DNA of 38,208 bases from Acidobacteriota bacterium (GTDB lineage Bacteria > Acidobacteriota > Terriglobia > Bryobacterales > Bryobacteraceae). This document shows, one piece after another, positions 30,939-38,208 of this stretch. The position numbers were made by a program, and so were the translations under genes. The notes below the pieces were generated by a model. The model saw nothing but the letters and a program-made list of their open reading frames with translations. It was not told the DNA's origin and did not search any database. Location of the stretch: the NCBI GenBank assembly GCA_005808475.1, contig SYLY01000121.1, positions 1 through 38,208 on the forward strand, given 5' to 3'. Each line of letters opens with the position of its first letter. Positions within the stretch are counted from its first letter, which is position 1.

Positions 30939-33415
30939 GTCCCAGGGCGGACGGGGAAGGAGGCGCCCTGTTCGAGCGTGGCGCGGGCCAGGCCGGCCAT
31001 CCCGCCCGTTACGCGGGACGCCTTGGCGATGTGGAGGCGTGTGTCGGCCGCGGCGAGGAGTGCTTCCGGGTCGGTCCCATCCGCAGGGTAACAGGCGTGG
31101 CCCACTTCAAGCGACAGAAGGCCGGCCTCGGCCGCGAACTCGGATTGCGCCAGTTGAGCCACCCCGGCCGCCAGTGCGTCGACGCGGGCGGCGACCGAAT
31201 CGGCGGCGCAGCCGGGTAGCACCAGGATAAAGGTGTCGTCACCGCTGCGGGCGACCAAGTCGTATTCGCGGCAACTGGCGCGGATGACGGCGCCGGTTTG
31301 ACGGAGGATGCGGTCGCCGGTCTCGCGACCGAACCGGTCGTTGATGCGGCGGAACTGATTGAGGTCGGCCGCGAGCACGGCCAACACCTCGTTGCCGCGG
31401 CGCGCGCGGGCGATTTCGGCGTCGAAAGTCTGGAAGAGAGCGGCGGAGTTCGGCAGTCCCGTGACAGCATCGATCTGGCTGGTCTGCCGCGCGGCCTCGA
31501 ATTGCCGAGCGTTGTACAGGGCCACCGCGACCCGGGGCCCGGTGGTCTGCAGCACTCTCATGTGCTCGCTGTGGAACCCGTCCTTCTCCGCCGAATAGAG
31601 CGCGAGCACGCCGATCGTGGTCTCGTCGTGGAGCAACGGGATCGCGGCGGCCGCCCGCAGCATGGTGTACTTGCTCGGGTCGTTCAGGTAACCCGGCTCC
31701 ACCGCCGGATTGCCGTTGAACAGCGCCTTCTTGTTCTCGCCCACCCAACCCGCCAGGCCCTGCCCCATCGGGATCCGAAGGGTCGAGAATAGCGCGGCAT
31801 CTTGTCCCTGGACGTAGGCGGGCAGCAACAGGTCGTTGGTGCGCAGATAGAACGCGATGCAATCGAAGGGGATCAGTTGGCGGAGCCCGGATTCGACCGC
31901 CTCGAACACCTTGTCCGGCGTCAGCGCCTTGGCGAGTTGGTCCGTCATCTCCTCGACGACCGGCGCCTCGTGCCGCACCATCGCCAGTTGCGACTTCTTG
32001 GACGACTCCTGGAATCCGGCCGCCGGAGCATCGCCGCGGCTGATCTTGATCTCCTTGGAGAGCTTGGCCGCGGACTCGTCGTGAGGAATCGCCGCCTTGG
32101 CCTTGCCCTCCAGCTCGACGAAACGGCGGTTGAGGACCTCGACGACCTTGGGATCGTAGGACTTGCCAGACTCCGACAGCACGATGCCCATGGCCTTCTC
32201 GACAGGCATGGCCGGCCGGTATTGGCGGTGGGAGGCCAGCGCGTCCAGACAGTCGACCGCCGAGAGAATCCTCGCGCCGATCGGAATCTCTTCGCCCTTC
32301 AGGCCGTAGGGATAGCCAGTACCGTCCCATTTTTCGTGGTGCGCCCGAACGATGGGAACCACCGGATACGGGAAGGCGACGCTTTCGAGGATCTCGGCGC
32401 CCACCACCGGATGGATCTTCATCTTCTCGAACTCTTCTTGCGTGAGCTTGCCCGGCTTCGAAATGATGTAGTCGGGGACCGCCAATTTGCCGATGTCGTG
32501 GAGGAACGACGCCGCTTCGAGGGCCTTCAACTCGTCTTGCGACAATCCGAGTTCCGTGCCGATCTCGATCGCATAGACCTGGACCCGCTGCAAATGGTCG
32601 TGCGTGGTATCGTCCTTCGCCTCGATCGCCAGCGCGAGAGCCTGAATCGTCCGAAGGTGCAGCGCCGAGACCTCCTCGGCGTGGGCGCGCAGTTCGTCCG
32701 CTCTCCGGCGTTCGCGTTCGAGTTTCTCGACCTGGAGACGATAGGAGGCAAACACCACGTAGATCGCCGGCGCGCCGAGCAGCGCCACCTCCAGCCCGAA
32801 CGATCCGCGAACCCATTCGAAGACGGCGACGATGGTCGCGCTCAGCAGGTAGTAAGGAAACGACCACGCGTAGGTGCTTCGCCAGACCGGGAACCAGGCG
32901 CGGCTTTCGTCTCGAGCGATCGCGCCGGCGGTGAGTCCGGTGTTCACCGCGAAATAGCAGGCCGACGCCAACAGGAGCCGAATCGCGTTGCTCGACGCCC
33001 ATCCGGGGAGCATGGCCGAATGGAAAGCGAAGTGGGAGGCGCCGGTTGCCAGGCAAATCGCGCCGGCGTTGAACCAGACGTGATACCAGCCGATCCGCGT
33101 CGCCGGACGCCACACGCACTGCGTGCCGATGGCCGCAACCGCCACCGAGAGAGCCTCGCCGGGACTCGAATGGACGACCGCGAACAGCACGATCATGTAG
33201 CTCGCCGAGAACGACCCCGATACGCCGGGAATCGGCACCTTGACTAGGCCCGACAGGGCCGCCGCGATCAACATGGCGCCAAACGCGGCCGGCGCGGAGC
33301 AGGTCCAGTCAACCAGCGCGCTGACGTAGAACGACACCCCCGCCAATCCGGCGCTCAACGCGTAGAGTCGCGCGCTTGCGCCCATCGGTTGCGGGTTGCC
33401 GTTTGCTGCCTTCAT
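30935..33415 (-). CDS. Membrane HD-GYP phosphodiesterase with GAF and degenerate GGDEF domains
   Basis: This 826-residue protein is predicted to hydrolyse cyclic-di-GMP. An N-terminal membrane sensor of about seven or eight segments (about 14-225) and a coiled coil (about 228-255) precede the HD-GYP domain (about 255-430). That domain contains HDHLQRVQVYA, catalytic His306-Asp307 in FLHDIGKLAVP, HPVVGAEIL, and GTGYPYGLKGEEIP with intact GYP. A GAF domain (about 490-650) and a GGDEF-like domain (about 660-800) follow. The latter reads RSGDDTF where active cyclases have GGDEF, so it is probably regulatory or inactive. ATG 33415 lies 4 bp after the ABC ATPase stop and its own stop overlaps the next start. 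Confidence 0.9.
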   Translation of the reverse strand: MKAANGNPQPMGASARLYALSAGLAGVSFYVSALVDWTCSAPAAFGAMLIAAALSGLVKVPIPGVSGSFSASYMIVLFAVVHSSPGEALSVAVAAIGTQCVWRPATRIGWYHVWFNAGAICLATGASHFAFHSAMLPGWASSNAIRLLLASACYFAVNTGLTAGAIARDESRAWFPVWRSTYAWSFPYYLLSATIVAVFEWVRGSFGLEVALLGAPAIYVVFASYRLQVEKLERERRRADELRAHAEEVSALHLRTIQALALAIEAKDDTTHDHLQRVQVYAIEIGTELGLSQDELKALEAASFLHDIGKLAVPDYIISKPGKLTQEEFEKMKIHPVVGAEILESVAFPYPVVPIVRAHHEKWDGTGYPYGLKGEEIPIGARILSAVDCLDALASHRQYRPAMPVEKAMGIVLSESGKSYDPKVVEVLNRRFVELEGKAKAAIPHDESAAKLSKEIKISRGDAPAAGFQESSKKSQLAMVRHEAPVVEEMTDQLAKALTPDKVFEAVESGLRQLIPFDCIAFYLRTNDLLLPAYVQGQDAALFSTLRIPMGQGLAGWVGENKKALFNGNPAVEPGYLNDPSKYTMLRAAAAIPLLHDETTIGVLALYSAEKDGFHSEHMRVLQTTGPRVAVALYNARQFEAARQTSQIDAVTGLPNSAALFQTFDAEIARARRGNEVLAVLAADLNQFRRINDRFGRETGDRILRQTGAVIRASCREYDLVARSGDDTFILVLPGCAADSVAARVDALAAGVAQLAQSEFAAEAGLLSLEVGHACYPADGTDPEALLAAADTRLHIAKASRVTGGMAGLARATLEQGASFPVRPGT

Positions 33416-33419
33416 TGTC

Positions 33420-34298
33420 TCAGTCGCGCGAATGGACTTCAGTCCCCTGTTGGCTCATATCGGCATCCTGGGAGCCGGCCTGTAGGGCCTCGGCCCCAAG
33501 CCGCTCGTGAAGACTGCGTAGGCCGGGTTGAATTTCCTCGGGATACCGGGGGAGAGCCCCGATCAGTTGCTTGGTGTATTCCTCGCGCGGCCCGGCGAAT
33601 ACCTCCGACACCGGCCCTTCTTCCACCACGCGTCCGCCGTTCAGGATCACGGCCCGGTGCGCCAGGTTGGCGACCGACAGCAAGTCGTGCGTAATCAATA
33701 GGATCGACATTCCGAGCGAGCGGTTCAGCCGGGCAAACAGATCGAGGATTTCGGCCTGCGTGATCACGTCGAGCGCGCTGGTGGGTTCGTCCGCCACCAA
33801 CAGGGCCGGCCGGTGCACGACGCCGAGCGCGATCAGCACCCGCTGCGCCTGCCCGAGGCTCAACTGGCGCGGATAACGGCGCAGGAACGCGGCGTCGCCG
33901 GGAAGGCGGACCTCGGCGAGCAACGCGCCATAGTCCGGGGACCCGGGGCGGTGGGCGCGCCAGGCTTCCTTCAAGTGCGCCTCGATCGTCAGCGAGGGGT
34001 TCAACGCCGTGGCCGCGCTCTGGAACACCAGCCCGATGCGCTTACCCCGGATCTCGCGCATCCGGCGTTCGCTCGCGGCCAGCAGGTCCTCGCCCTCGAA
34101 CATCACGCGCCCGGACGCCTGGCCGCCCCGGAACCGAAGCAAGCCGGTCACCACGAGCCCGAGCGTGCTTTTGCCCGACCCGCTCTGACCGATCAGCGCG
34201 ACGATCTCGCCACGCCCGATCCGCAACGGCACGCCCCGCAACGCACCGGGCTTGCCGCCATAGCCGGCGTCGACCTCGGCATCCAGCAACCAGGTCAC
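33420..34298 (-). CDS. Peptide-type ABC transporter ATP-binding protein
   Basis: This 292-residue ATPase of the DppD/OppD family powers import through the two permeases upstream. It has Walker A GQSGSGKST (37-45), a Q-loop (GLVFQSAATALNPSL), signature LSLGQ (variant of LSGGQ), Walker B with LLVADEPTSALD and H-loop LLITHD. The C-terminal oligopeptide-transport tail is short (EEYTKQLIGALPRY) and lacks the cysteine cluster of DppD/OppD. GTG 34298 overlaps the binding-protein stop as GTGA. Only one ATPase is present, where peptide importers usually have two, so it may homodimerise or pair with one encoded elsewhere. Confidence 0.9.
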   Translation of the reverse strand: MTWLLDAEVDAGYGGKPGALRGVPLRIGRGEIVALIGQSGSGKSTLGLVVTGLLRFRGGQASGRVMFEGEDLLAASERRMREIRGKRIGLVFQSAATALNPSLTIEAHLKEAWRAHRPGSPDYGALLAEVRLPGDAAFLRRYPRQLSLGQAQRVLIALGVVHRPALLVADEPTSALDVITQAEILDLFARLNRSLGMSILLITHDLLSVANLAHRAVILNGGRVVEEGPVSEVFAGPREEYTKQLIGALPRYPEEIQPGLRSLHERLGAEALQAGSQDADMSQQGTEVHSRD

Positions 34299-35914
34299 AA
34301 GCCGCCCCCGGAAGCCTCGTTCGCCGGCTTGGCCCAGTACAGTTCCTCGGCGTTCCAGAAGGCATGCGGGTGAAGCGGGGTGACGCGCACGTTCTTCAGC
34401 CCGGGCAAAGCGGCCGACAGCGCATGGCGGTTCACCAAATAGACGAACGGGACCTGCTCGGCCACGATCTTCTGCACCTGATCGAACAGCGCCTTCCTTT
34501 TCCTTGCATCGCCTGCCGCCGCCTGCGCCCGCATCAAACGGTCGATCTCGGCCTCCCACGGCGTGGAGGGCGTGGGCTGGCTGGGATTCCACTGGTGCGT
34601 CGCGGCCGAACTGAGCCAGACGTTCATCTGGCCGTTGGGGTCGATGTCCACATTGGTGAGCACCAGCATGCACACCTCGTAGTCGAAGGTTCGGGTGATG
34701 CGCTCGATCAGCGACGGGAAGTCCAGCGCGACGATGTTCACCTTGATTCCGATCCGCGCCAGATCCTGCCGCACCATCGCCGCCAGCCGCTCGCGCGTCT
34801 TGCTCGTGTTAGTGACGATCGAGAACTCCACCGGCTGGCCCGTCCTGTCGAGCAGCCGGTCCCCTTCCCGCCGGAACCCGAGCTTTTCGAGCCGTTTCAT
34901 CGCCCTGGCCGGATCGTGGGCGAACGGCTTGAGCGATGTGTTGAACCAGGCGCGGTTCGACGGGGAGACCGGTCCCGGCGACGGCGCCGCGCGGCCCTTG
35001 TACAGCACCTTGCACATGTCTTCGCGCCGGATCGCCTCCGATACGGCCAGCCGGAATCCGGCCTCCGAGAACCAGCCGCGCTTGGCCGCCGCCACCGGCG
35101 ATTTCGGAGCCTGGTTGAACCACATCAACTCGGATTCGAGTGACGGCCCACCGTCGTGGACCCATTCAGGATGCTCGCTCACCAGCCGGTCGAACAGATC
35201 CGGTTCCACCCGGTTGATCAGGTGCACCTCGCCTCGCCGGAAACGCAGCAGTTCGATCTCGCGGTTAGGCTGGATGTCCAGGCGCACGAAATCGAGATAC
35301 GGCAGTGCGCGGCCAGCGGCGTCCTTCTTCCAGTAATGCGGATTGCGGGACAACAGCACGAACTGGCCCGCCTTGTACTCCTTCACCTGAAACGGTCCGA
35401 GCACCGCCTTCTCTTTCAACGGCGACACCGAGCTCATGATCGCGACTTGATCGAACAGCCCCGGCAAGCCGGCCACCGGCGCCGGAAAGCGAACGGTCAC
35501 GGCGTCCTTGGACACTTCCACCACAGCCGCGCCATCGGCCGACCGGAACGCCTCGGCGGTGGCGGAGTGAAGCTTGGGATCGAGCAGCCGCCGGATGGAA
35601 AAGGCGGCATCGGCGGGCCCGAACGGCGTCCCGTCGGAGAACTTCAGGCCGGGACGGACCTGGAACACAATCTTCCGGCCCTCCTCGGAGATCTTCCACG
35701 AAGACGCCAGCGCGGGCTCCACTTTCTGGGTGTGGCGGTTCAATCGGACCAGCGCGCCGGCGGTGAGGTACCGGATGGCCTCCGACGCCTCCTCGGCGAC
35801 CAGGTGCGGATCGAACGTGCGAGGCTCGCTCTTCAAGCAGAACCGCAGCGTCCCACCGGGAATTTGCGCCATGATCGCGGCGGCGCACACCAGCACGGCG
35901 AATAGTCGCTTCAA
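34295..35914 (-). CDS. Family-5 extracellular solute-binding protein (peptide/nickel type)
   Basis: This is a 539-residue periplasmic binding protein (SBP_bac_5) with a signal peptide (LFAVLVCAAAIMAQ). Family segments include EPRTFDPHLVAEEASEA, VRPGLKFSDGTPFGPADAAF, GRALPYLDFVRLDIQPNREI and the C-terminal KKALFDQVQ-like run (RKRKALFDQVQKIVAEQVPF). No lipobox is seen. The TTG start at 35914 is chosen because AGAGGAGG lies eight bases upstream and the leader follows; it overlaps the upstream permease stop as TTGA. The ligand is probably a peptide or similar oligomer, but this family also carries sugars, nickel and heme. Confidence 0.9.
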   Translation of the reverse strand: MKRLFAVLVCAAAIMAQIPGGTLRFCLKSEPRTFDPHLVAEEASEAIRYLTAGALVRLNRHTQKVEPALASSWKISEEGRKIVFQVRPGLKFSDGTPFGPADAAFSIRRLLDPKLHSATAEAFRSADGAAVVEVSKDAVTVRFPAPVAGLPGLFDQVAIMSSVSPLKEKAVLGPFQVKEYKAGQFVLLSRNPHYWKKDAAGRALPYLDFVRLDIQPNREIELLRFRRGEVHLINRVEPDLFDRLVSEHPEWVHDGGPSLESELMWFNQAPKSPVAAAKRGWFSEAGFRLAVSEAIRREDMCKVLYKGRAAPSPGPVSPSNRAWFNTSLKPFAHDPARAMKRLEKLGFRREGDRLLDRTGQPVEFSIVTNTSKTRERLAAMVRQDLARIGIKVNIVALDFPSLIERITRTFDYEVCMLVLTNVDIDPNGQMNVWLSSAATHQWNPSQPTPSTPWEAEIDRLMRAQAAAGDARKRKALFDQVQKIVAEQVPFVYLVNRHALSAALPGLKNVRVTPLHPHAFWNAEELYWAKPANEASGGGL

Positions 35915-36717
35915 GGCCGGACCTCCTCTCTGGAAACGCAAAGTTGGAAACACGTCATCACCGCGATCAGAACCGCCGCGGGCGCGAGCACCCAGGGACG
36001 GGACGGAATCGAAGCATAGTCCTGCAGATCGGCGAGCAAGCCTCCGAGCGAAGGCAGCGGTTCGCCTACGCCGAGACCCAGCAAGCTGAGATTGGCTTCG
36101 CTCAACACGAACAACGGCACGGAAATCCAGAACTGGGCGGAGATCGCCGGCCGTAGCGCCGGCATCAGGTGCCGGAACAGAATCGCCGAGGGGCGGCAGC
36201 CGCAGGCGCGGGCCTGAAGCAGGAATCCCGAGTCGCGCACGTTCGCCGCCACCGCGCGAAACACTCGCGACGGACCGGCCCAACCGAGCACCGCAAGCAG
36301 GGCAAAGGTCGCGGCCAGGCTGACGGGCGGCGAAGCGTTCAGTGGAAGCAGCGCGCGAACCGCCAACAGAAGAAACATCCACGGTAACGACAGAAACAGG
36401 TCCGCAGCCAGGTTCACTCCGCGCTCGACCCATCCTCCCCGCCATCCGGCCAAGGCCCCGGCCGCCGCCCCGAGCAGAGCGCTCACCAGCGCCGCGGCCG
36501 GCGCAAGCAGCAACGACACGCGCGCGCCGTACAGCAGACGCGACAAGCGGTCCCGCCCCAGGTCGTCGGTTCCCAGCGGGAATCGCGCCGACGGCGGTTC
36601 GCCCACCGAATCGCGGTGCTGCTCCTCGTAGGAGTACGGCGCCGCCAATGGCGCGAGCAGCGCCGCCGCGAAAAGCAGCGCCATCAGTGTCCGGCCAACG
36701 CGGCGCGCGGCGCTCAC
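35911..36717 (-). CDS. Peptide-type ABC transporter permease (DppC-like)
   Basis: This is a 268-residue inner-membrane permease with about six segments. It has the DppC-type N-terminal pattern APYSYEEQHRD and PLGTDDLGRDRLSRLLYGAR, then the EAA-loop region GCRPSAILFRHLMPALRPAI. GTG 36717 overlaps the stop of the first permease as GTGA. It is shorter than DppC (about 300 residues) but contains all expected segments. It pairs with the DppB-like gene to form the channel. Confidence 0.88.
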   Translation of the reverse strand: MSAARRVGRTLMALLFAAALLAPLAAPYSYEEQHRDSVGEPPSARFPLGTDDLGRDRLSRLLYGARVSLLLAPAAALVSALLGAAAGALAGWRGGWVERGVNLAADLFLSLPWMFLLLAVRALLPLNASPPVSLAATFALLAVLGWAGPSRVFRAVAANVRDSGFLLQARACGCRPSAILFRHLMPALRPAISAQFWISVPLFVLSEANLSLLGLGVGEPLPSLGGLLADLQDYASIPSRPWVLAPAAVLIAVMTCFQLCVSREEVRP

Positions 36718-37589
36718 GAAGCCTTCCCGCGGCGGGACAACGCCAGAACGCCGTCGGCCATCGCGTTGCCCGCGAGCGTAACGGCGGTGACCAGCAAGGT
36801 CAGGCTTACCAGCACCGGAAGGTCCCGTCCACTCGCCGCCTTCCACACCAGTTGACCGATCCCGGGGACGTCGCCCAGCACCTCCACCGGAACCGCCGAT
36901 CCCAACGCCGCGCTTACGGTCGCTCCCGCCAACGCCACCGTCTGTGGGACCACCGGCGGCAGAACGTGGCGTATCGCGACCACCCACCCAGGCACTCCCC
37001 TCGAGCGGGCCGACAACACGTGCATCGCTCCGGCGGCCTCGCCGATCGCGTTCCGCGTGTAGCGAAAGACGCGCGGGAAGATGGATGCTGCGACGCAGAT
37101 CCAAATGGGTCCATCCCAGTAGAGGACGGCGAAGGCGAGCAGGGCCACCGGCACGCATAGGAACGCTCCGGTGGCGGCGCCGGCCGCTAGATCGGCGCCA
37201 GGAATTCGGCCCAGCGACACGACGAGCGCTAACGCCAAACCCGCGGCCCAGCCGGCCGCCAGACCCGCTCCCGCCAACCTCGCCGTCACTGGAGCGCGCT
37301 CGGCCAGCAGTCCAGCGACCGGCTGGCGCAGTGAGCGCGACTCGCCCAGGTCGCCGCGAACGAGCCTGGCCAGGAAGGACCAGTAGTAGAGCACGAGGTT
37401 CGACTCGCCGGCGCGTTCGGCGCGCAGGGCCGCGATCGTCTCCGATCCTAGCCTGGCGTCGAGTTCGCGTTCATCGGCATCGAACCCGGGCGCGAGCCGG
37501 ACGAGAGTGGCGCCCGCCAAGCCCGCCAACAGCAGGACGGCGGCCAAGCCGGCCACGTACCGGAGGATGGAGATGGCGATTCGGCCCAT
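36714..37589 (-). CDS. Peptide-type ABC transporter permease (DppB-like)
   Basis: This is a 291-residue membrane protein with six or so segments. The region LYYWSFLARLVRGDLGESRS and the loop VPGWVVAIRHVLPPVVPQTV fit DppB/OppB, and VPVEVLGDVPGIGQLVWKAA is the typical late segment. ATG 37589 was chosen because the first helix (AISILRYVAGLAAVLLLAGL) starts there; an in-frame ATG at 37625 has no ribosome site. As the 5'-most gene it probably carries the operon promoter upstream, in the gap before the sigma-54 regulator. Confidence 0.86.
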   Translation of the reverse strand: MGRIAISILRYVAGLAAVLLLAGLAGATLVRLAPGFDADERELDARLGSETIAALRAERAGESNLVLYYWSFLARLVRGDLGESRSLRQPVAGLLAERAPVTARLAGAGLAAGWAAGLALALVVSLGRIPGADLAAGAATGAFLCVPVALLAFAVLYWDGPIWICVAASIFPRVFRYTRNAIGEAAGAMHVLSARSRGVPGWVVAIRHVLPPVVPQTVALAGATVSAALGSAVPVEVLGDVPGIGQLVWKAASGRDLPVLVSLTLLVTAVTLAGNAMADGVLALSRRGKAS

Positions 37590-37730
37590 GTCATTAAAAT
37601 CGGCTCCAGCGCGGCCGATCTTCATACGTGAAGCCCAAAAACGAAAGATGGCGCATCCGGCCGTATAAGGCTCGCGCCCTAGCCGGCGCTAGGAAGCATA
37701 AGGGTTATTTGGTACAGCGGGACTATACGA
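37590..37730. other. Divergent intergenic region between the ABC operon and the sigma-54 activator
   Basis: This 141-bp gap looks less GC-rich than its neighbours. It holds an inverted repeat CTAGC-CGGC-GCTAG (37679-37692). I found no convincing -24/-12 sigma-54 promoter in it. It must contain the starts of both transcripts, but I cannot place them. Confidence 0.4.
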
Positions 37731-38208
37731 ATGTTTCACGCAACTGACGAACAATTGCCGGAGTACTTGTTGGAAACTATGCGCAACTCCGCGCAAATCG
37801 AAACATATCTCGGAATGACCGTCGTCGTCTCCAGCGAGCCGATGAGAGACCTGATGCGCCGCGTGCAGCGGGTCGCGCAGACGTCGGCGGCGGTGATCAT
37901 CCTCGGCGAAAGCGGCAGCGGCAAGGAGGTCATCGCGCGGGCGTTGCACCACCATTCCTTGAGGACGGCCAAGCCCTGGGTCGATGTGAACTGCGCCGCG
38001 CTGCCCGATCATCTGGTGGAAAGCGAACTGTTCGGTTACGAGAAGGGCGCCTTCTCCGGCGCCGAGACCGGCAAGCAGGGCCTGTTCGAACTGGCCAATT
38101 CGGGTACGATCTACATGGACGAGGTCGGCGAGCTGGACGCCAAGGCGCAGGCAAAGTTGCTACGGGTGCTCGACGGCGTGCCCTACTACCGCATCGGCGG
38201 CACCAAGA
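37731..38208 (+). CDS. Sigma-54-dependent transcriptional activator, 5' part (runs off the window)
   Basis: The visible 159 codons encode a short N terminus (about 30 residues, no receiver domain) and the first half of an AAA+ sigma-54-interaction domain. Walker A GESGSGKE is at 59-66, VNCAALPDHLVESELFG follows, and the sigma-54-contact loop is GAFSGA (106-111) instead of GAFTGA. Walker B reads IYMDEVGEL. Absence of an N-terminal sensor suggests a PspF-like protein or one controlled by a partner. ATG 37731 has a weak ribosome site; ATG 37779 and 37815 are alternatives. It is divergent from the ABC operon and may regulate it. Confidence 0.85.
   Translation, partial: MFHATDEQLPEYLLETMRNSAQIETYLGMTVVVSSEPMRDLMRRVQRVAQTSAAVIILGESGSGKEVIARALHHHSLRTAKPWVDVNCAALPDHLVESELFGYEKGAFSGAETGKQGLFELANSGTIYMDEVGELDAKAQAKLLRVLDGVPYYRIGGTK

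Noticed and set aside
31802..33247. 481-codon plus-strand frame opposite the HD-GYP gene
   Set aside because: No recognisable motif, and the opposite strand has intact HD-GYP and GAF domains.
1..38208. CRISPR arrays, tRNA or rRNA genes
   Set aside because: No regularly spaced repeats, cloverleaf-like segments or rRNA-like conserved stretches were seen in the intergenic regions.

Overview
The window looks like chromosome from a GC-rich acidobacterium, most likely the Bryobacterales/Solibacter group. This is inferred from gene content, not from a marker phylogeny. The pointers are an Oar-type TonB receptor with a carboxypeptidase-regulatory head, an M81 (MlrC-type) peptidase, an S8 peptidase with NIxWG repeats, traces of planctomycete-type cytochrome and DUF1501 genes, sulfatase and deacetylase genes, and frequent GTG/TTG starts with GTGA-type stop/start overlaps. 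No rRNA, tRNA, CRISPR array or intact insertion sequence was seen.

Layout. 1-500: a 6-phosphogluconate dehydrogenase gene broken off after its N-terminal third, next to a small palindrome at the window edge. 606-3590: a large TonB-type outer-membrane receptor. 3591-6116: a looser, apparently less GC-rich stretch with a possible toxin-antitoxin-like pair (ribbon-helix-helix protein plus an 81-residue protein, preceded by a 19-bp inverted repeat) and an outer-membrane protein made of two copies of one barrel domain. 6117-10389: an M81 peptidase, a convergent S8 peptidase interrupted by one in-frame TAG, and a fumarylacetoacetate-hydrolase-family enzyme. 10396-14368: core genes rpsA, an HU/IHF gene, a HIT hydrolase and a TPR/metallopeptidase gene. 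The rpsA promoter is embedded in a perfect 12-bp-stem hairpin.

14375-22302 (minus strand): a run of seven closely packed genes headed by an Fe-S-type Rrf2 regulator: Rrf2, two-module alpha/beta hydrolase, a chimeric deletion remnant, Tat-exported CE4 deacetylase, membrane adenylate cyclase, Tat-exported sulfatase, PD40 propeller protein. Together these suggest extracytoplasmic handling of a sulfated and/or acylated polysaccharide, with cAMP signalling built into the transcript. 22444-27705: a small secreted cysteine-containing protein, glgC, a 1002-residue beta-propeller plus PHP-like phosphoesterase fusion, rpsU and an orphan small ORF.

27712-37589 (minus strand): eight genes with overlaps or gaps of at most 7 bp. 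They are two peptide-type ABC permeases, a family-5 binding protein, one ATPase, an HD-GYP/GAF/degenerate-GGDEF protein, an AI-2E-family membrane protein, an alpha/beta hydrolase and a glycerol-dehydrogenase-like enzyme. This looks like one long operon linking solute uptake to cyclic-di-GMP turnover. 37731-end: the start of a sigma-54 activator that runs off the window.

The best candidates for something not yet described are the small RHH-linked gene pair, the Rrf2-headed operon with its embedded cyclase and its chimeric remnant, and the ABC/HD-GYP operon.
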